Assembly: GCA_015478945.1 (NCBI GenBank)
Contig: JABUQX010061764.1
Span: 55,001 to 87,500 of the forward strand
Length of the DNA stretch: 32,500 nt
Source of the DNA: Trachelipus rathkii
Taxonomy: Eukaryota; Arthropoda; Malacostraca; Isopoda; Trachelipodidae
Direction of reading: 5' to 3'
A program made the position numbers and the translations under genes. The notes beneath the pieces are model-generated. The model did no database searches. It saw nothing but the letters and a program-made list of their open reading frames with translations, and was not told the origin of the DNA. Each line of letters starts with the position of its first letter. Position 1 is the first letter of the stretch. Below are positions 18,395 through 30,098 of the stretch, piece after piece.

Positions 18395-19499
18395 TCTGAT
18401 TCTGAATATAGAAGAACAAGAATATGTAGGATATGTAACAAGCTCACAAAACAACTGAAGAGTGACAGATCAGTAATTAAGTAAGCTGCTATCAATGCCC
18501 GTTTCCTATGACTACAGTACTCTATCTATAATTAGTAAGATATGGAAGGAGACCTGAACAATTAAAGAAGCTAATGTCCAGAGTCACAGCATAAGAAAGA
18601 AATGGGTTAATTTGCGAAATACGTGATACTAAATGAAATGCAATCATTGAAAGAAAATCAAACCTGGGAACTAGTTTTAATTGTAGCCAAAATCTCTAAA
18701 CCAATTGAAAAAAACAAATGGAGAGAAAAATTAAAATTGAATCCAGATGTACATGCCGTTGATGCAAATTGACTACCGAAGCCAAGGGCGTGAATTTATG
18801 TTTGTGCATAAGGGTATATCGTTCCAACGAGTAAAGGAATTGACTAATGAGCAAACATTCAGTCCAGTATCAAATAAAATCTACGACTTTAGTATTTAGG
18901 ACTTTTAATAAGTTGTAGCAACTAAAATATAATATGGCTCCTTAATACACCATTTGATGTTTTTTCAAATCAGACATTTTTACTGGAAGTTTCTCAGGAA
19001 GAAAATATATATGAATGAACAACCCAAAGGTTTCTGAGCGTGGGACATTCGACAGAAGTAAACTGCCCAATTTAAGAACGCAGTTTGTTATGGGCTAAGC
19101 AAGCATTGCAGCAACACACAGATGCTTGAAATGGAGAAAGAAACTCCGTTGAAACTTTCTTTCAACATACTTCTCAATCCCCTCTGGTAACAGTACAGCT
19201 GCTTGGTCTTCCTACAATAAGAAACTGCAGAATGGACTACCAATCATAAGACCTTGCATAATATGTTTGATGATTGGGACTAGTTGCATCAACAAGGCAA
19301 GCAGAATGCAGAAATTTTTAGAACAATGAATTAAAAAAGGATATTCAATAATGAACAATTATAAACCTGCAAACATATTTTTTAGGAATTGAATCAAGAA
19401 ATGATGGTTCAAAGAAAATATTAGTCAGTCATGTTATACTAAAAGAATACTAAAGAATTTGGTATGGAAAATTGGCAATGGAACTGTTGAACACCCATT

Positions 19500-20240
19500 T
19501 TAAAGGATAATGTTACACATGATATTGAAGCCAGGGAGAGTTTCCCTTACAGATCAAGCAATAGGAGCTCTTCTATATCTTGCAAACCGCAACACAAGAC
19601 CAGATCATTGCACACTTTGCTGTTAATTATCTGCCAGGGAGTGTAGAAAATCCAATCAATAGAAAGATTGTTACAAAAGTTAAAAGAAGTGAAGTTTAAC
19701 TGAGGGGTACACAAGAGAAGGGTATTATTTATATATGTGATTCTGAACAAGATCATCTGGAAGGGTACAGCGAGTACAGTGATGCAGATCATTCTGGGGA
19801 CTTAAGAACAGGGCATTCAACAACTGGAATTGTTTGTTTAATCATGCTGGAGGAGCCACATTTCATGGAGTAGTCAAAGCAAAGTTCAGTTGCTATCTTC
19901 AACACAGATAGCTAAATTAAAGGCAGCAAGTGAAGCACAAAAGAAAATTGGCTTGTGCGCTTCATCACTTTTGAGCAAGAATTACAGAAAGTTTTAAGAC
20001 CCTTACCTCTTCTGCGAATTGACACATCGAAGCAGCTTTAACTCAGTAAGAACTCCCAAATTTTCACAAAACTGGATCCCAGCAATAGTAGAAGTAATTC
20101 GCCACTTTCTTCATTAGAGAAAAGTTCAAAAATGAATGAAATACGATACTCACGATACAGTGAGATCCAACTTACACACGTACACACCCCTACAATCAAC
20201 CAAGATTAATGATCGCTCCGACAGAAAAATTGGAATGGAA
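19500..20240 (+). pseudogene. Copia RNase H remnant
   Basis: Begins with the conserved YRSAIGALLYLA-like stretch (observed ALLYLANRNTRPDH, 19566-19607). It continues through the DADH catalytic start (19781-19792), then AASEAQKK, RTPKFSQ, and REKFKN near 20117-20134 (compare the family's HFIREK). It finishes with RKIGMELHSV near 20223-20252. These identify the C-terminal end of the pol polyprotein and fix the orientation. Multiple stops. Confidence 0.8.
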
Positions 20241-20268
20241 CTTCACAGTGTTGCAGTATATAGACACA

Positions 20269-20283
20269 CTACAGGGAGTATAT
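20269..20283 (+). other. Candidate polypurine tract of copia relic
   Basis: ACTACAGGGAG lies immediately after the last RNase H similarity and just before the candidate LTR start. Copia elements commonly have a GGGAG-type purine tract at this place. The tract is short and slightly degenerate, and is followed by TATAT rather than directly by TG. Confidence 0.45.
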
Positions 20284-20584
20284 TGTTAAAGAATATTTTT
20301 TTATTCCTATGAATAAATATAAATAGGGTTTTAAAACTATGTGTTTTGTGCTAACTATGCCATGTAGCCGAGAAAATCGGGGCAACATGGCCATATTTTA
20401 TATACATGCATCATAAAGCTTGTTATTGTTTACAGTTCAATATAGTAAGCGTGAATCTCGATGTGTGACAACACGCCTGTGTATAGAGAGGGTTAGTATT
20501 TAGTAAAAATATGCCTTGTCTTGAATCTTTTTGAATTTTTTCATTTCCATGGATTTGTAATACACGCAGTTCTTTTCTTCAACA
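20284..20584 (+). repeat. Candidate 3' LTR of copia relic
   Basis: A segment of 301 bp starting TGTTAAAG and ending CTTCAACA. The reverse complement of the end is TGTTGAAG, so the termini form a 7-of-8 inverted repeat with the canonical TG...CA. It follows the polypurine tract, and a TATA-like ATAAATATAAATAGGG lies at 20311-20326, about 30 nt in, as expected for an LTR promoter. The right boundary is less certain than the left. I could not find a matching 5' copy, which is the main reason for restraint. Confidence 0.5.
20359..20391. repeat. LTR stem-loop
   Basis: GCCATGT (20359-20365) pairs perfectly with ACATGGC (20385-20391), and inside it CCGA pairs with TCGG around a GAAAA loop. The 33-bp structure lies shortly downstream of the candidate LTR TATA box, so it could fold in the element's RNA. 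Function unknown. Confidence 0.6.
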
Positions 20585-23329
20585 AGTTTTGGTAGAAATT
20601 ATAATATTCAAATTTTATTTACCAAGTTACTTTATGCAAAGAGAAGAAATTATTCAATTTGTCAACCTTGAGTTGTTAGCCATCTGTTTAGGCGTTATCG
20701 TCTCTATTAAATATATTTAATTGAATACCTATAACTCTAAAAAAAATGGTTCATGTTTTCAGACTAACTCTTATTTTTGCACACTGATTCTTTGTTTTGT
20801 TGCAAACTGGTTAACTATCAAATAGGACTTAAAATTAAATTCTGTATTTTCCTGCTGTTTCCACAATCACGAATATTCAATAGAAATTCAAACTCCTGAC
20901 TTTGCTGTCTTTCCCGCTATTGATATAACTATAAGAGTACATGGTGTTCAGGTGTTTAATAATCCCCACCACGCTCCCGTTTATTTGCTGACTATAAGAA
21001 AATTCTCACACCGACATAAAATTTCTAAAGTGTTGAGTAAAGCAATTTTATTAATCACTGGTCCTTCATTTCTTAAAGATCCAAACTCCCTTCCTAATAC
21101 TATTCTTGTAAATTTCCATTCAAAATTTAGCCTTAAATGTCTTTGTGCGGTCAAACAATTAATAGACTCTGCCAGAACCCGCAAGTGTAGAAAAGGTCAT
21201 GACTAAGCCTCGATAACTATTTTAATCATGTGAAAGATTCTCATAATATTAGGAGATGAGTATAAGCCCTTAGAATCGATACAACCACAAGTTAGTGGTT
21301 AATTTCAGCACTTTATTCAATCAAAGCACCTTAAATATTTTGTTAACAAACGAGATCAAATTGATCTACTTTCACATTTAGTAATCCCTGCAACACTGCT
21401 CTTGACCTTTTCTATTGAACAGATTGGTAGTAACAGATACCCAACCCACATCCAATTCAGAGGCTATACTTCATATAATATAAGTTGCACCACTACAGAA
21501 TTCTATGCGAATAAGAACTGTAGTGCAACCACAAAAGTAATTATTCACTTTTCCCAAGAATTGGAACAAATTTAAGTACATTTAAATCAAGGGCAATGCG
21601 TTACACGAACTTTTCCTTAGTTCAGGTCAAGACTCTACTGAACCTAATCTTGCAAGATGGATCTGAATCTATTTTACTCGATTTGATAATAATGATCATT
21701 CGTCAACCCCCAATGGCGAAGGTACAGGTATCAGGAAACTATTAACTATAATGCAAGGTACCGTGCCGTCGTGCTGCTCTGGGGACGTGAAATGCCTTCA
21801 TTTTAACTGCCCATAAATTAAGCTAAATGAAGTTGAAATCCTTGCATAAGTACATAAAGCTTAAGTCATCGCAGGTTTATCTGCTACTTCGAACTTAATG
21901 CTCGTTGCATGGCCCGATTTCTTCTGGACCTCCCTTTCAAATTAGGTCCTATGTAAAAAGTAAATAGTAAACACTAGCTAGTATTTCATGTTATTATATC
22001 CCCTAGTGTATTTTTGCTAAAGCATTATCCTGATGGCCTATTCCCACTGTTAGGTGCCCTCTATAAAAGAAAAAAGTAACTTAGTTGTAACACCACATTC
22101 TTCAAATCTCATAAAACTATTTTGCCATTGTAATTATGTCTCACGAGGGTCTCCGCAACACCCATCATATAATTCAACAGCACGACCCGAGGAAATGATA
22201 ATAAATACATAAAATTAAATTCTTACATATTATATTTACCTTGTTGTAATACTAGGAGTTTAGCCACCAAGTAGCTGCGAACTGGGTGTGTTTATGATCT
22301 GACAACAGAGACATTTATTAAGGGAACTTTTGTACACCATCTTTGCTCTTTCACCTATGCGGTTCCGCGAGAGCCTAATGCGGATTTTCCTCAATGATAG
22401 AAGGATAATCTCTCTGTAACCCCTCCAGCTACAGACTTGTTGAGAAATAGGCTAGTAGTTATTTAAGTGATTGGTTCGATTAATTTCATTATCCACTAGT
22501 ATGTCAAAACTGAACATTATTTGCAAAAAAATGGTATAACTTGGCAATTCACAGCTAGCTATTCTCCTTAGAACTTACTTATTTCAAGGAAATATAGCAG
22601 AGAGAATTGTAGGGTTTATAAATAAAAGATCTATTGTATAACACCTCTCCACCTTGTTTTCATAGGCTCTCTTAAAAATCGAGACTTAATTCATTCTCTC
22701 CTACTATTATGACTAACATAGAAATATATTCGCATATTGCAATTATATTCGCCCGTATCCATTATACTTATGTTCAATTCTAAAGAAAACCCTTCTATAT
22801 TAATGTAATTCTACCTAGGCGGGCTTTCAGTTGTTTCCCTCCGGGCTTACACCCCCTTTGCCCTTGTGCCTTTACTTCTCCTACTCTCCCTCACCTTTTT
22901 GCTCCCTTGTCCTGCGTCGCTGGCTCCCTTCTTCCCTCTCACTGTTCCGTCATTCACTCTTTACTAAGCTTTAAACAAAAAATTCACCACCCTTTCGGTA
23001 CCTCTAATGTGTTGAAAAATAACAACATACCATACCATTTTTTACTAACTTCATTCCTTCTCCCACACTCTAGGATTCCTCCCTTTCGAGTAGATGTCAA
23101 CCATTTGCTTCACTAACACCTTTTTTCGATGTTACTGCTTGGCCGAAACTTCACCATTTACAGATCTTGTGTCTCTGAATATTTAATTATTTTCTAGAGT
23201 TTTGATTCTCAAATCTCTACTATGGACTAGCATATTAAAACACCTTTCAAATACCTCTTAGTTCCTCTAAAATCTCTTCTCTCAAAATAATCTGGCTTAT
23301 CAGAGAAAAACTGTATATAATCTGGAGAG
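20585..23329. other. Gene-free AT-rich stretch
   Basis: No domain, RNA gene or long repeat was recognised. Open frames at 20952-21206 and 22907-23116 match no family I know. Small structures present: a palindrome AGATCAA-A-TTGATCT at 21353-21367 and the hairpin at 21484-21529. 22800-23110 is pyrimidine-rich on the + strand. Confidence 0.5.
21484..21529. repeat. Imperfect hairpin with 12-bp arms
   Basis: The left arm GTTGCACCACTACAG (21484-21498) matches the reverse complement of CTGTAGTGCAAC (21518-21529), except for an extra CAC triplet. The loop is 19 nt. It could be the collapsed remnant of a small inverted-repeat element; no target duplication was seen. Confidence 0.6.
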
Positions 23330-24180
23330 ATGAAATATCTACTTTCGTCGCGATGCATCACTCTGCGGTCTACACAGTAACATTAGAATATCGAGAAGAA
23401 GATTTAGCACACACAACCACCTCCACCTTTACAGACTGGCGATTGAGGGTACCTAATCTCACCTAAGAGATCTATTGGTGAGTAGAGTCGTGGTGTGATT
23501 GGACAATGGAGCATGTCACTTATCGTAAGACTTCCAAACCTCTCACCCTGTTCGAATTCTGAAGCAAACGTCTCATGCCATAGAATCTACCGATTGTATA
23601 CCACTCCCATTTCGATGTCCCTTCTTGCCCTGATCGAATGAAGGTATTGTCAGACCATGGTGAAACTCGTATCATGGACACAGGAATCCAGGGGATCATC
23701 AGTCCCACAAAGACCATCGCTTGTAAAGTCACTCTTTCTACCCATTGGATGATTCCTATTGAACAACCTATCGTCCCTCACCCCCTTCGCAACTTCAAAA
23801 ATCGTAATTGGAGCTAATACACTTTGCCCTTTTTTTTCTTTCCTTCTATACTATTTATCTTTTTTTGTTCATTTATATCTCTCTCTCGACTCAAGACACC
23901 TTCTCCACCGTTATCTATATTTACCTCCAAAACATGAGAGATGCGGGGTTGCCGTATTGAGGTATAGGTGTTCAAAATTTAGGAGTTAGTAAGGCCTCCT
24001 ACTTGAAACAATGACCTTAATAAGTATACTGGAGACGATTTGTAAATAAACTAAAAAGTAACTCCCATGCTATGTGGTAAGCCTTGAGCTTTTTATGGGT
24101 CTATCTACGTGTTCGCTTCTGAAAATATAATTATAGAAAAAAACAATATAAAAATAGGGGAACAGAGTGTAACTTTCATC
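23330..24180. other. Balanced-composition stretch, no gene recognised
   Basis: 23330-23800 has near-even base use, with a stop-free + frame of about 73 codons (about 23594-23814) and an opposing minus frame (23520-23732). Neither translation is recognisable. A GTTCGAATTC at 23550-23559 weakly resembles a tRNA B box but lacks a credible A box. 23820-24180 is again T-rich. Confidence 0.4.
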
Positions 24181-24409
24181 TCTTGCTTCCCTGGTTTTCT
24201 ATTTTTTGAGGAGGGGTTGAGTTGTTGAAATTTTTGTATAATGTATCTATAATACCTATCCTAACTAAATATTCATTCTCTCAATATTTCGCAATCCCCT
24301 CCAGTCTCCGGAATATCGATCTACACTATAGCCTTGTTTTGAGAGTGCCCCCATTACACAACTGTAGAGCTTCGCGAACAGGCAATCTGAGCTTTGAGCT
24401 GAGTCTAAT
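24181..24409. other. Spacer, no gene seen
   Basis: AT-rich spacer carrying only a short open frame (24222-24413) with no recognisable domain. Confidence 0.4.
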
Positions 24410-24709
24410 CTAGGCCCCACTATAAATTCTATGTTCTACAATTGACATAAAATATCCTGCAAAATGCTCTAGCCCTGATGCAAAAAGGGAAAAAGCATCA
24501 ACTCTCTTGGTCATTTTCTTCGCTAGAACTGTGCGGGTCCTCTTGGCACGCCAAAGCGCGCTATCCTCATTCACCGCTAAACGAAGAGATCTCAACTTCA
24601 TTTGAGACAAGATGCAAAAGAAAAAACGTTTGGAACATCTCTGATTATTCCGGCTGACTCTTGAATCCACTAAGTTAGTATTTACCTGCCACTCTTTCCT
24701 GGGCTCCAT
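24410..24709 (-). other. Unassigned minus-strand open frame, 99 codons
   Basis: Reads MEPRKEWQVNTNLVDSRV at the start and IVEHRIYSGA at the end. The frame stays open upstream to 24793 (…VTANRAGEKLSVGDKKN before the Met), so about 127 codons are stop-free. Unlike most open frames here it has balanced amino-acid use: mixed charged, polar and hydrophobic residues, several Cys and Trp, and no simple repeat. I recognise no domain, signal peptide or catalytic motif, and no promoter, splice-site pair or poly-A signal was identified. It could be a chance frame, an exon, or part of an unrecognised mobile element. Confidence 0.15.
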
Positions 24710-26699
24710 ATTTTTCTTGTCACCTACACTCAGTTTTTCCCCAGCCCTATTAGCTGTTACACTTTTTTGTTTACTGATACGGACCGCAGTGTATCACTCT
24801 CAGTCTGTTTTGCTTTTCCCGGTTTGACTCTCTCCATATCCTATGCTCAGATGGAAGCGTCTTTACATCTATAAGAGCGTCGATCCCTTCCTATGGCCTG
24901 CTCTTTTCCTACTTCGAAAGTACCCTCCAAATTCGTGAAAAGGCTTTACACACTAGCATGGTTCTTCACCCGCCATTTACCTTGTATACTTGCTTCCTCT
25001 CCGTTTTTTGTGAGGTAAGAGAAGCTTTGCCCTTCCTTAGCCCTACCTGCTTTGTTCTCTCTAAAATTCTTTAATAAATTATAATTATCTTTGCTTCTCC
25101 TTTCAACCTTCCTCCACTTCTCTTCCCTATCCTCATCTACCGTGGATGGTGTCTTTCCAATTCTTTGAGATTGTTTACAATTTCTTGTCTATCTTTATCC
25201 TGAGAATAGTGCCTGGCTTACCTAATTTCTACATGTGCCCGTTGGGCGGGTGAGGCTTGGCCGGAACTGGCCTTTCTCCCCGCGTTTTCACAGGGCTGTC
25301 TTTCCTGCTTCCTCTGCCCTGTTCAAGACCCTGTGAGGTATCATCGTTTTCTCACTTATTCCCTACAATTTTCTATAGGGACGGAAAAAAATCAATTGAT
25401 AATAAATCAACTGATGTTTTTTTACTTGATTTTTTGTATCAAAAAATCATTGCCGATTTTTTTCTCCGTGTTAATGTTTTTTGCTTTAAGTCACATGGCA
25501 TTACTAACTATATTTAGTACATACTCAGCCTTGCTTAGCTTAATTCAACTATCACTACGCTCTCAATAGGCTCTATCATTGTCTTCTTATCTCCGCTCCA
25601 TATACATTTTCGAACACCTTACTCTACCCCCCTCACTATTTAAGACCACACTATACCTGAGGATCTCAACTCACTTTCACATAATATAATTCTAGTCGCC
25701 CCTATAGACATTCCTAGGCGCATATATCCACCTATACTACCCCTCTTTAAACTACTCGAATATTATATGTTTTTACTTAACGCTTTATATCAGACTCATA
25801 CGGACCGCCCTTGTACTAGTGGTATATGGCGTGACTTTAGAGAACAATTAATATTACCAAATGAATTTTATGCTACACCAAAATATGCTATAGGCATGCG
25901 TACCATATATTATAGCTTCACTACAAATTTCCTCCTTAATTTCTGGTGTTTGCTATGATGGGTTTATTCAACGTTGCACTTTCCTTATACTTCTATACGT
26001 ATTCATAGCTTTTCACTTTCAATAGGTTATCCACTACTTAGTTTGAGTTAGGTTGAATGTGAGTAGCGAACCTATATATTCATTCTTATTTCACCTGTGT
26101 ATTCTAATTATACCTATAAATGGTCCTCCCTTAATAAGGGTCGTCTTATTAAATCTCTCACTATCTTTACTATAACTACTCTACTATATTTATCATTATC
26201 GTACATCTTACATTCTTATATTAGCCTATGTCAACTTAGCTCCGACCCTCCTATATATCTATATATAATACTCTATTCATTATATTATTAATGCTCTACC
26301 CTTATCTTTTATTCTTCGACTCGCTTCTATCAGTCTCAATTTTAACGTGTGAGTCTATTTTTAAAGTCATACAGATACTAATCTGGAATAGAATTCCGCT
26401 TGTGGTTCCAGCTCGTCTATATCTCTCAATTCGCAAATATCGTGCAATTCCATCCTTTTACAAACAAAAGCGTAACGAATTCTACACACTTCACCTCTCA
26501 CTCACTCACACAATTCCTTACTCACTCATCCTTTCTCTAAATCTCATATGGTTTGACTCGCGGTATATTCTCGTCGTGCACCATTTGAATTATAACGAAC
26601 TTAAAATATTTGCTCTTCATAACGCACAAAAAAGAAACTCATCTCGGCACACTATTATACGGCCATTAAACAACGATGCTAATGGCGGACTCAGATGAA
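24710..26699. other. Pyrimidine-rich gene-free stretch
   Basis: The + strand is T/C-rich again (TTTCCC, CTTCTCC, CTCTAC words). Open frames at 25257-25517, 25767-25958, 26097-26291 and 26291-26698 show no known domain. The last, 135 codons, is Leu/Ser/Ile/Tyr-rich and I treat it as a composition artefact, although it is the longest non-repeat frame in this part. Confidence 0.5.
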
Positions 26700-28440
26700 A
26701 TTATCTATCCAATATATATCTTCTTGTAAGAGTGACACTACAATAAATATAATATAAGTGTGCTATATTGCTTTGTTGAAATTTAAATTATTAGATGTAT
26801 TAGTTTTATTATTTTCTTACTTATATTATTAATTTTATTAACTGTTATTAAGGTATTATTAAGTATATAGTTTTCACATTATCTATTATTTATTTAGTGA
26901 ATGTTTTTCTGTTTGATATTGCATTAAACGTGATATTGATTTCCATCTCATTTTACTTTATAATATTTCTTCGTTACTTATATATTGTAATTCGTAATTC
27001 CCCTAAGTATCTAGTTGATGGAGCTCGGCTAGTAGTTGTATTGTAGTAGTGCTAGTTCATATTATGTTATTTAATTAGAGTGTACCAGTAGTAGTAGAGC
27101 CATTCAATTACATAGATGAATAAGAAATAAAGAAATACCCCACTGCACAATAACAGCCTCAAAATTACACTCTGAAAATTAAAAAAGAAATAACAACAAA
27201 AGAAATTAATAATATGTCCTTCAATTTTTATCGGGCACATGTGCAGCGAGGAGTTTCAAGGGAGACTTAACTCTTCCGACTCTCCACTACTCTCTTTTTT
27301 ATTTAAGTTATTTTATTTTCTTTCTAGAATTTACGAATAATATAATATCTACATTTTCTATCAGGGGAAAACACCAGACACTATTACTGAGTCGCCAAAT
27401 ACTGGTGTGCTGGTTGTCTCGCAAAACTTCTTCGATCTCTACTGCTCACTACTAGCATGTTGAGAAATCTTGAGTATAGTCACTAAGAGATGCATACATT
27501 ATACATTAATGAGGACACTACAATAAAAAAACGACCAATTACACGATTTCATGAAACTATATATTAAATTCTTGTTCGATGGTTACATGATTCCATCTCT
27601 TGCTTTGATAGAATTTGCTGACTGAATATATACCAATCGTCAAACATCAATCTTTCTCCTGTCCTTTGTTCTGTGTCTCTGAGAAGAGTCATTGTCGACA
27701 CCTAGCGGATGCCTTACTTTTCAGCAAAGTAGTCTAAGGCATCACCAAGATTCATATTAATGGACGTGTTACAACCAGATGCTTTCCAACAGTTACCATT
27801 TGAAAACACACACACAACTTTGGTTTTCTAGGTAACATCGTTTCTGTAATACACTTCACTACGTGAGTGGTCTACATACCCTATACATACTCTCCCAGAA
27901 TTCTTAAGTACACTCATCTACAGTACTTTCTATCCACATTCCAGCACACTATCTCACACTCACCTACAATGCTCAATATATTTAGTACAAGGCCTTAAAA
28001 AATGTACGCTTAGTACTTTCAAATAATAATAATATAATATATAATTCAAATTACAATATTAATAATTCTATACCACTCAATCATAATAATATAACTAATA
28101 AATTAATATTCAATTCCAACCTATTAATCAATATATTCTACATTAATATAAATCCCTAACTATACTAATTAAATTCTATTTAATAATATCGCACAATATT
28201 TTAAGCACTAAACCACCACACCACACACTTCCCACATGTTCACATTCTCTTTCTCTCATTACAATAGAATGATTTTACCATTCTTCCTAATAAAAGATAA
28301 AACGTAATACAGTAAATATAAAAGATAAGGAAATATACACCCATCTACACTACTTAATTGGTCACTCATGACATTCCGCTTTCATCTAAAAGAATTTGTT
28401 CAAAATTCAATGAAAATGATCATCTCCATCACCACTCACA
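26700..28440. other. AT-rich gene-free stretch
   Basis: AT-rich DNA; 28021-28200 is especially AT-rich with many AATATT and TAATAA words. A patch at 27978-28013 (TTTAGTACAAGGCCTTAAAAAATGTACGCTTAGTAC, split here as TTTAGTACAAGGCC then TTAAAAAATG and CGCTTAGTAC) looks like an outlying unit of the minisatellite at 28441. No gene is seen. Confidence 0.5.
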
Positions 28441-28835
28441 TATTATTAGTATTATAGGGCAGTAAAATTCTGCTTAATTGACGGGCCATAAATACACACC
28501 ACCTTTTCCCACACTATGGTCGTTAAATGCCTTCCAGTGCAGGAGCCAGTAAAAAGCTAGTCATGGCTCATAAAAAATTGCTTAATAGCACGTAGGGCAA
28601 AGTAACAATGCTTGGATAGAGGGCCCCAAAAATGCTAAGTGCGGGCGTAAATCATTGAACTTAGTATCTTAAAACACTTGGGACTACTATACTCAAAATG
28701 CTCACTAAGGGCAGTACAATAAATGCTTAGTACAGGGTATCAGTAAATATGTAGTATATTTGGCTTGATAATAAAAATGCTTAGACTCAGACAAAGGGTA
28801 CCTATAACAATGCTGGTAGTCATGGGCCTGCACCA
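28441..28835 (+). repeat. Degenerate minisatellite, unit about 26 bp
   Basis: About 12 diverged units of the form (C)AGTAAAAATGCTTAGTACAGGG-C, varying from about 21 to 33 bp. The TGCTTA-like core is visible at 28471, 28579, 28609 (TGCTTG), 28633 (TGCTAA), 28699 (TGCTCA), 28723, 28750 (TGTAGT), 28778 and 28811 (TGCTGG). GGGC or GGGT boundaries follow most cores. Units are heavily mutated, so the array is old. A single outlying unit near 27978 suggests it once extended further or was dispersed. Confidence 0.65.
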
Positions 28836-30065
28836 CATCCTTTAGTACATGGCAATCACTATCATCTACACACATCACATCACGAGATCACAAAGCTACA
28901 TTTTCCTCGATGGATCCTGTACTAAACAGTGTTGCGCAACCTTTTCTTATTCTTTTATTACTGCCGGTGTCTCTGCGCGTGGGTTTCACACTCAAGCAGG
29001 AAACATTCTTATACATTTTTCTTATCTTTTTTTTTTAAACAAAAATCATAGTACACTAAACTTCTTGTTTTTCATTTTATTTCTTAAATAGTTTTACCTA
29101 CTTATATTTTAATTATCATCCCTCCTTTAATTTATTAAAGCATTTTATTTTCTCCTTTATTACTTTAGAATTTCTCGCTAAATAATTACTTAACTCACTT
29201 CTTCTAATAAAAAAATTGCCTCCCTTATAGTGATGAAATAGTTCAGCCTAACAATAAAGGGTATATTAGTACCAATAATGAAATTAAGCTCTACGAAAGT
29301 AGTTGAATCGCATTAACCTTTCTCTTCAGTAAATTTTATTTTTTAATTAAATTATATAAGGTTTTATGTTCATCTATGCATACTTATTACAATTGAACCT
29401 GAATATATTTCTCTATAAGAACTTGGTTCGGATGTTGTTAGACCGCTTCAGACCAGGTAGTCCTTCGCCATGAAGCATAGGCCTATTGATGGTATGTTAG
29501 AGTAAAAATGTGTTGATTTTTTCTTCAAGGATACAACTTTTCTTTCACTAGGAGGGAGCAAGCCATACAGAAATAACCTATACCAATACTTCCATTTCTT
29601 GTCAAACCATTTCTTAACCCAAAATTTCCCTTACCAAGATTCTACAGGGAAAGTATTCATTGAAATCAAAATTATTAAATCTTGTCTTTATTCTGCTGTA
29701 GTAGGAAGTTGGATGGTTTGAATTATAAAGGTCGACAATTATTCATTTACTTTACATTTATTGGCTGCAGCAATCGTGAATCGCTTGAATTTTTTTGTTC
29801 TACTATCTTTCCTTACCATGTTAAACAAACTTTTGAGTGTTAAGCACTTATATGAATAACTCAATTTTATATCAAATTCTTTCTTTATAAATATATATTG
29901 GTAATTTGATATAATTTATTACATGCCTGTATTCAACAGATTTTTGGTAGTCAATTAGCTTTTAAATCAGGAAAATATTAGAGAACTTTAAAATTTTTTC
30001 TTATTATTATTACTGTCATAATTTCACTTACTTCCAAATTCAAGCTTTTTTAATATCTTTCCGGA
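28836..30065. other. AT-rich gene-free stretch
   Basis: AT-rich DNA with no recognised coding domain, RNA gene or transposon motif. The open frame 28849-29091 has no known similarity to my eye. Confidence 0.5.
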
Positions 30066-30098
30066 GACAAAGACAAAGACACAGACACAGCCTTTGTC
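30066..30098. repeat. Short hexamer repeat with inverted end
   Basis: GACAAA-GACAAA-GACACA-GACACA forms four hexamer units (30066-30089), followed by CTTTGTC (30092-30098), the reverse complement of the first unit's GACAAAG. Probably local slippage. Confidence 0.6.

Larger units (their letters stand above)
15440..20283 (+). pseudogene. Ty1/copia-type LTR retrotransposon gag-pol relic
   Basis: Plus-strand polyprotein remains in copia order, interrupted by stops and frameshifts throughout. 15440-16600 should hold gag; a weak gag-like stretch is visible but no clear zinc knuckle. 16600-17000 reads as the protease-to-GAG-pre-integrase region (VESVVDRKISQFFLNDVWYV, then NLFSVLAAHDK in shifted frame). 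Integrase: YCMFIKDDFSQMRF at 17460-17501, VVDKTIGSKYFEEAKYMG downstream, the glutamate region VEKENRN at 17739-17759, and YDRKPRINRYA near 17958-17990. RT: ENQTWELV-like near 18657-18680, KWREKLKLNPD near 18716-18748, SKGID/EQTFSPVS near 18830-18870, and a YVDD box at 19262-19274 spoiled by one extra T. RNase H: YSDADHSGDLRTGHSTTGIV at 19775-19834 and the AASEAQKK segment near 19924. These motifs define the copia superfamily. Clade (for example GalEa, common in crustaceans) cannot be assigned by eye. Confidence 0.85.

Noticed and set aside
23540..23570. tRNA/SINE B box (GTTCGAATTC)
   Set aside because: Two mismatches to consensus, no A box at the required distance and no repeat boundaries.
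26291..26698. 135-codon + strand open frame as a gene
   Set aside because: Leu/Ser/Ile/Tyr-rich translation of pyrimidine-rich DNA, with no recognisable domain, promoter or splice context.
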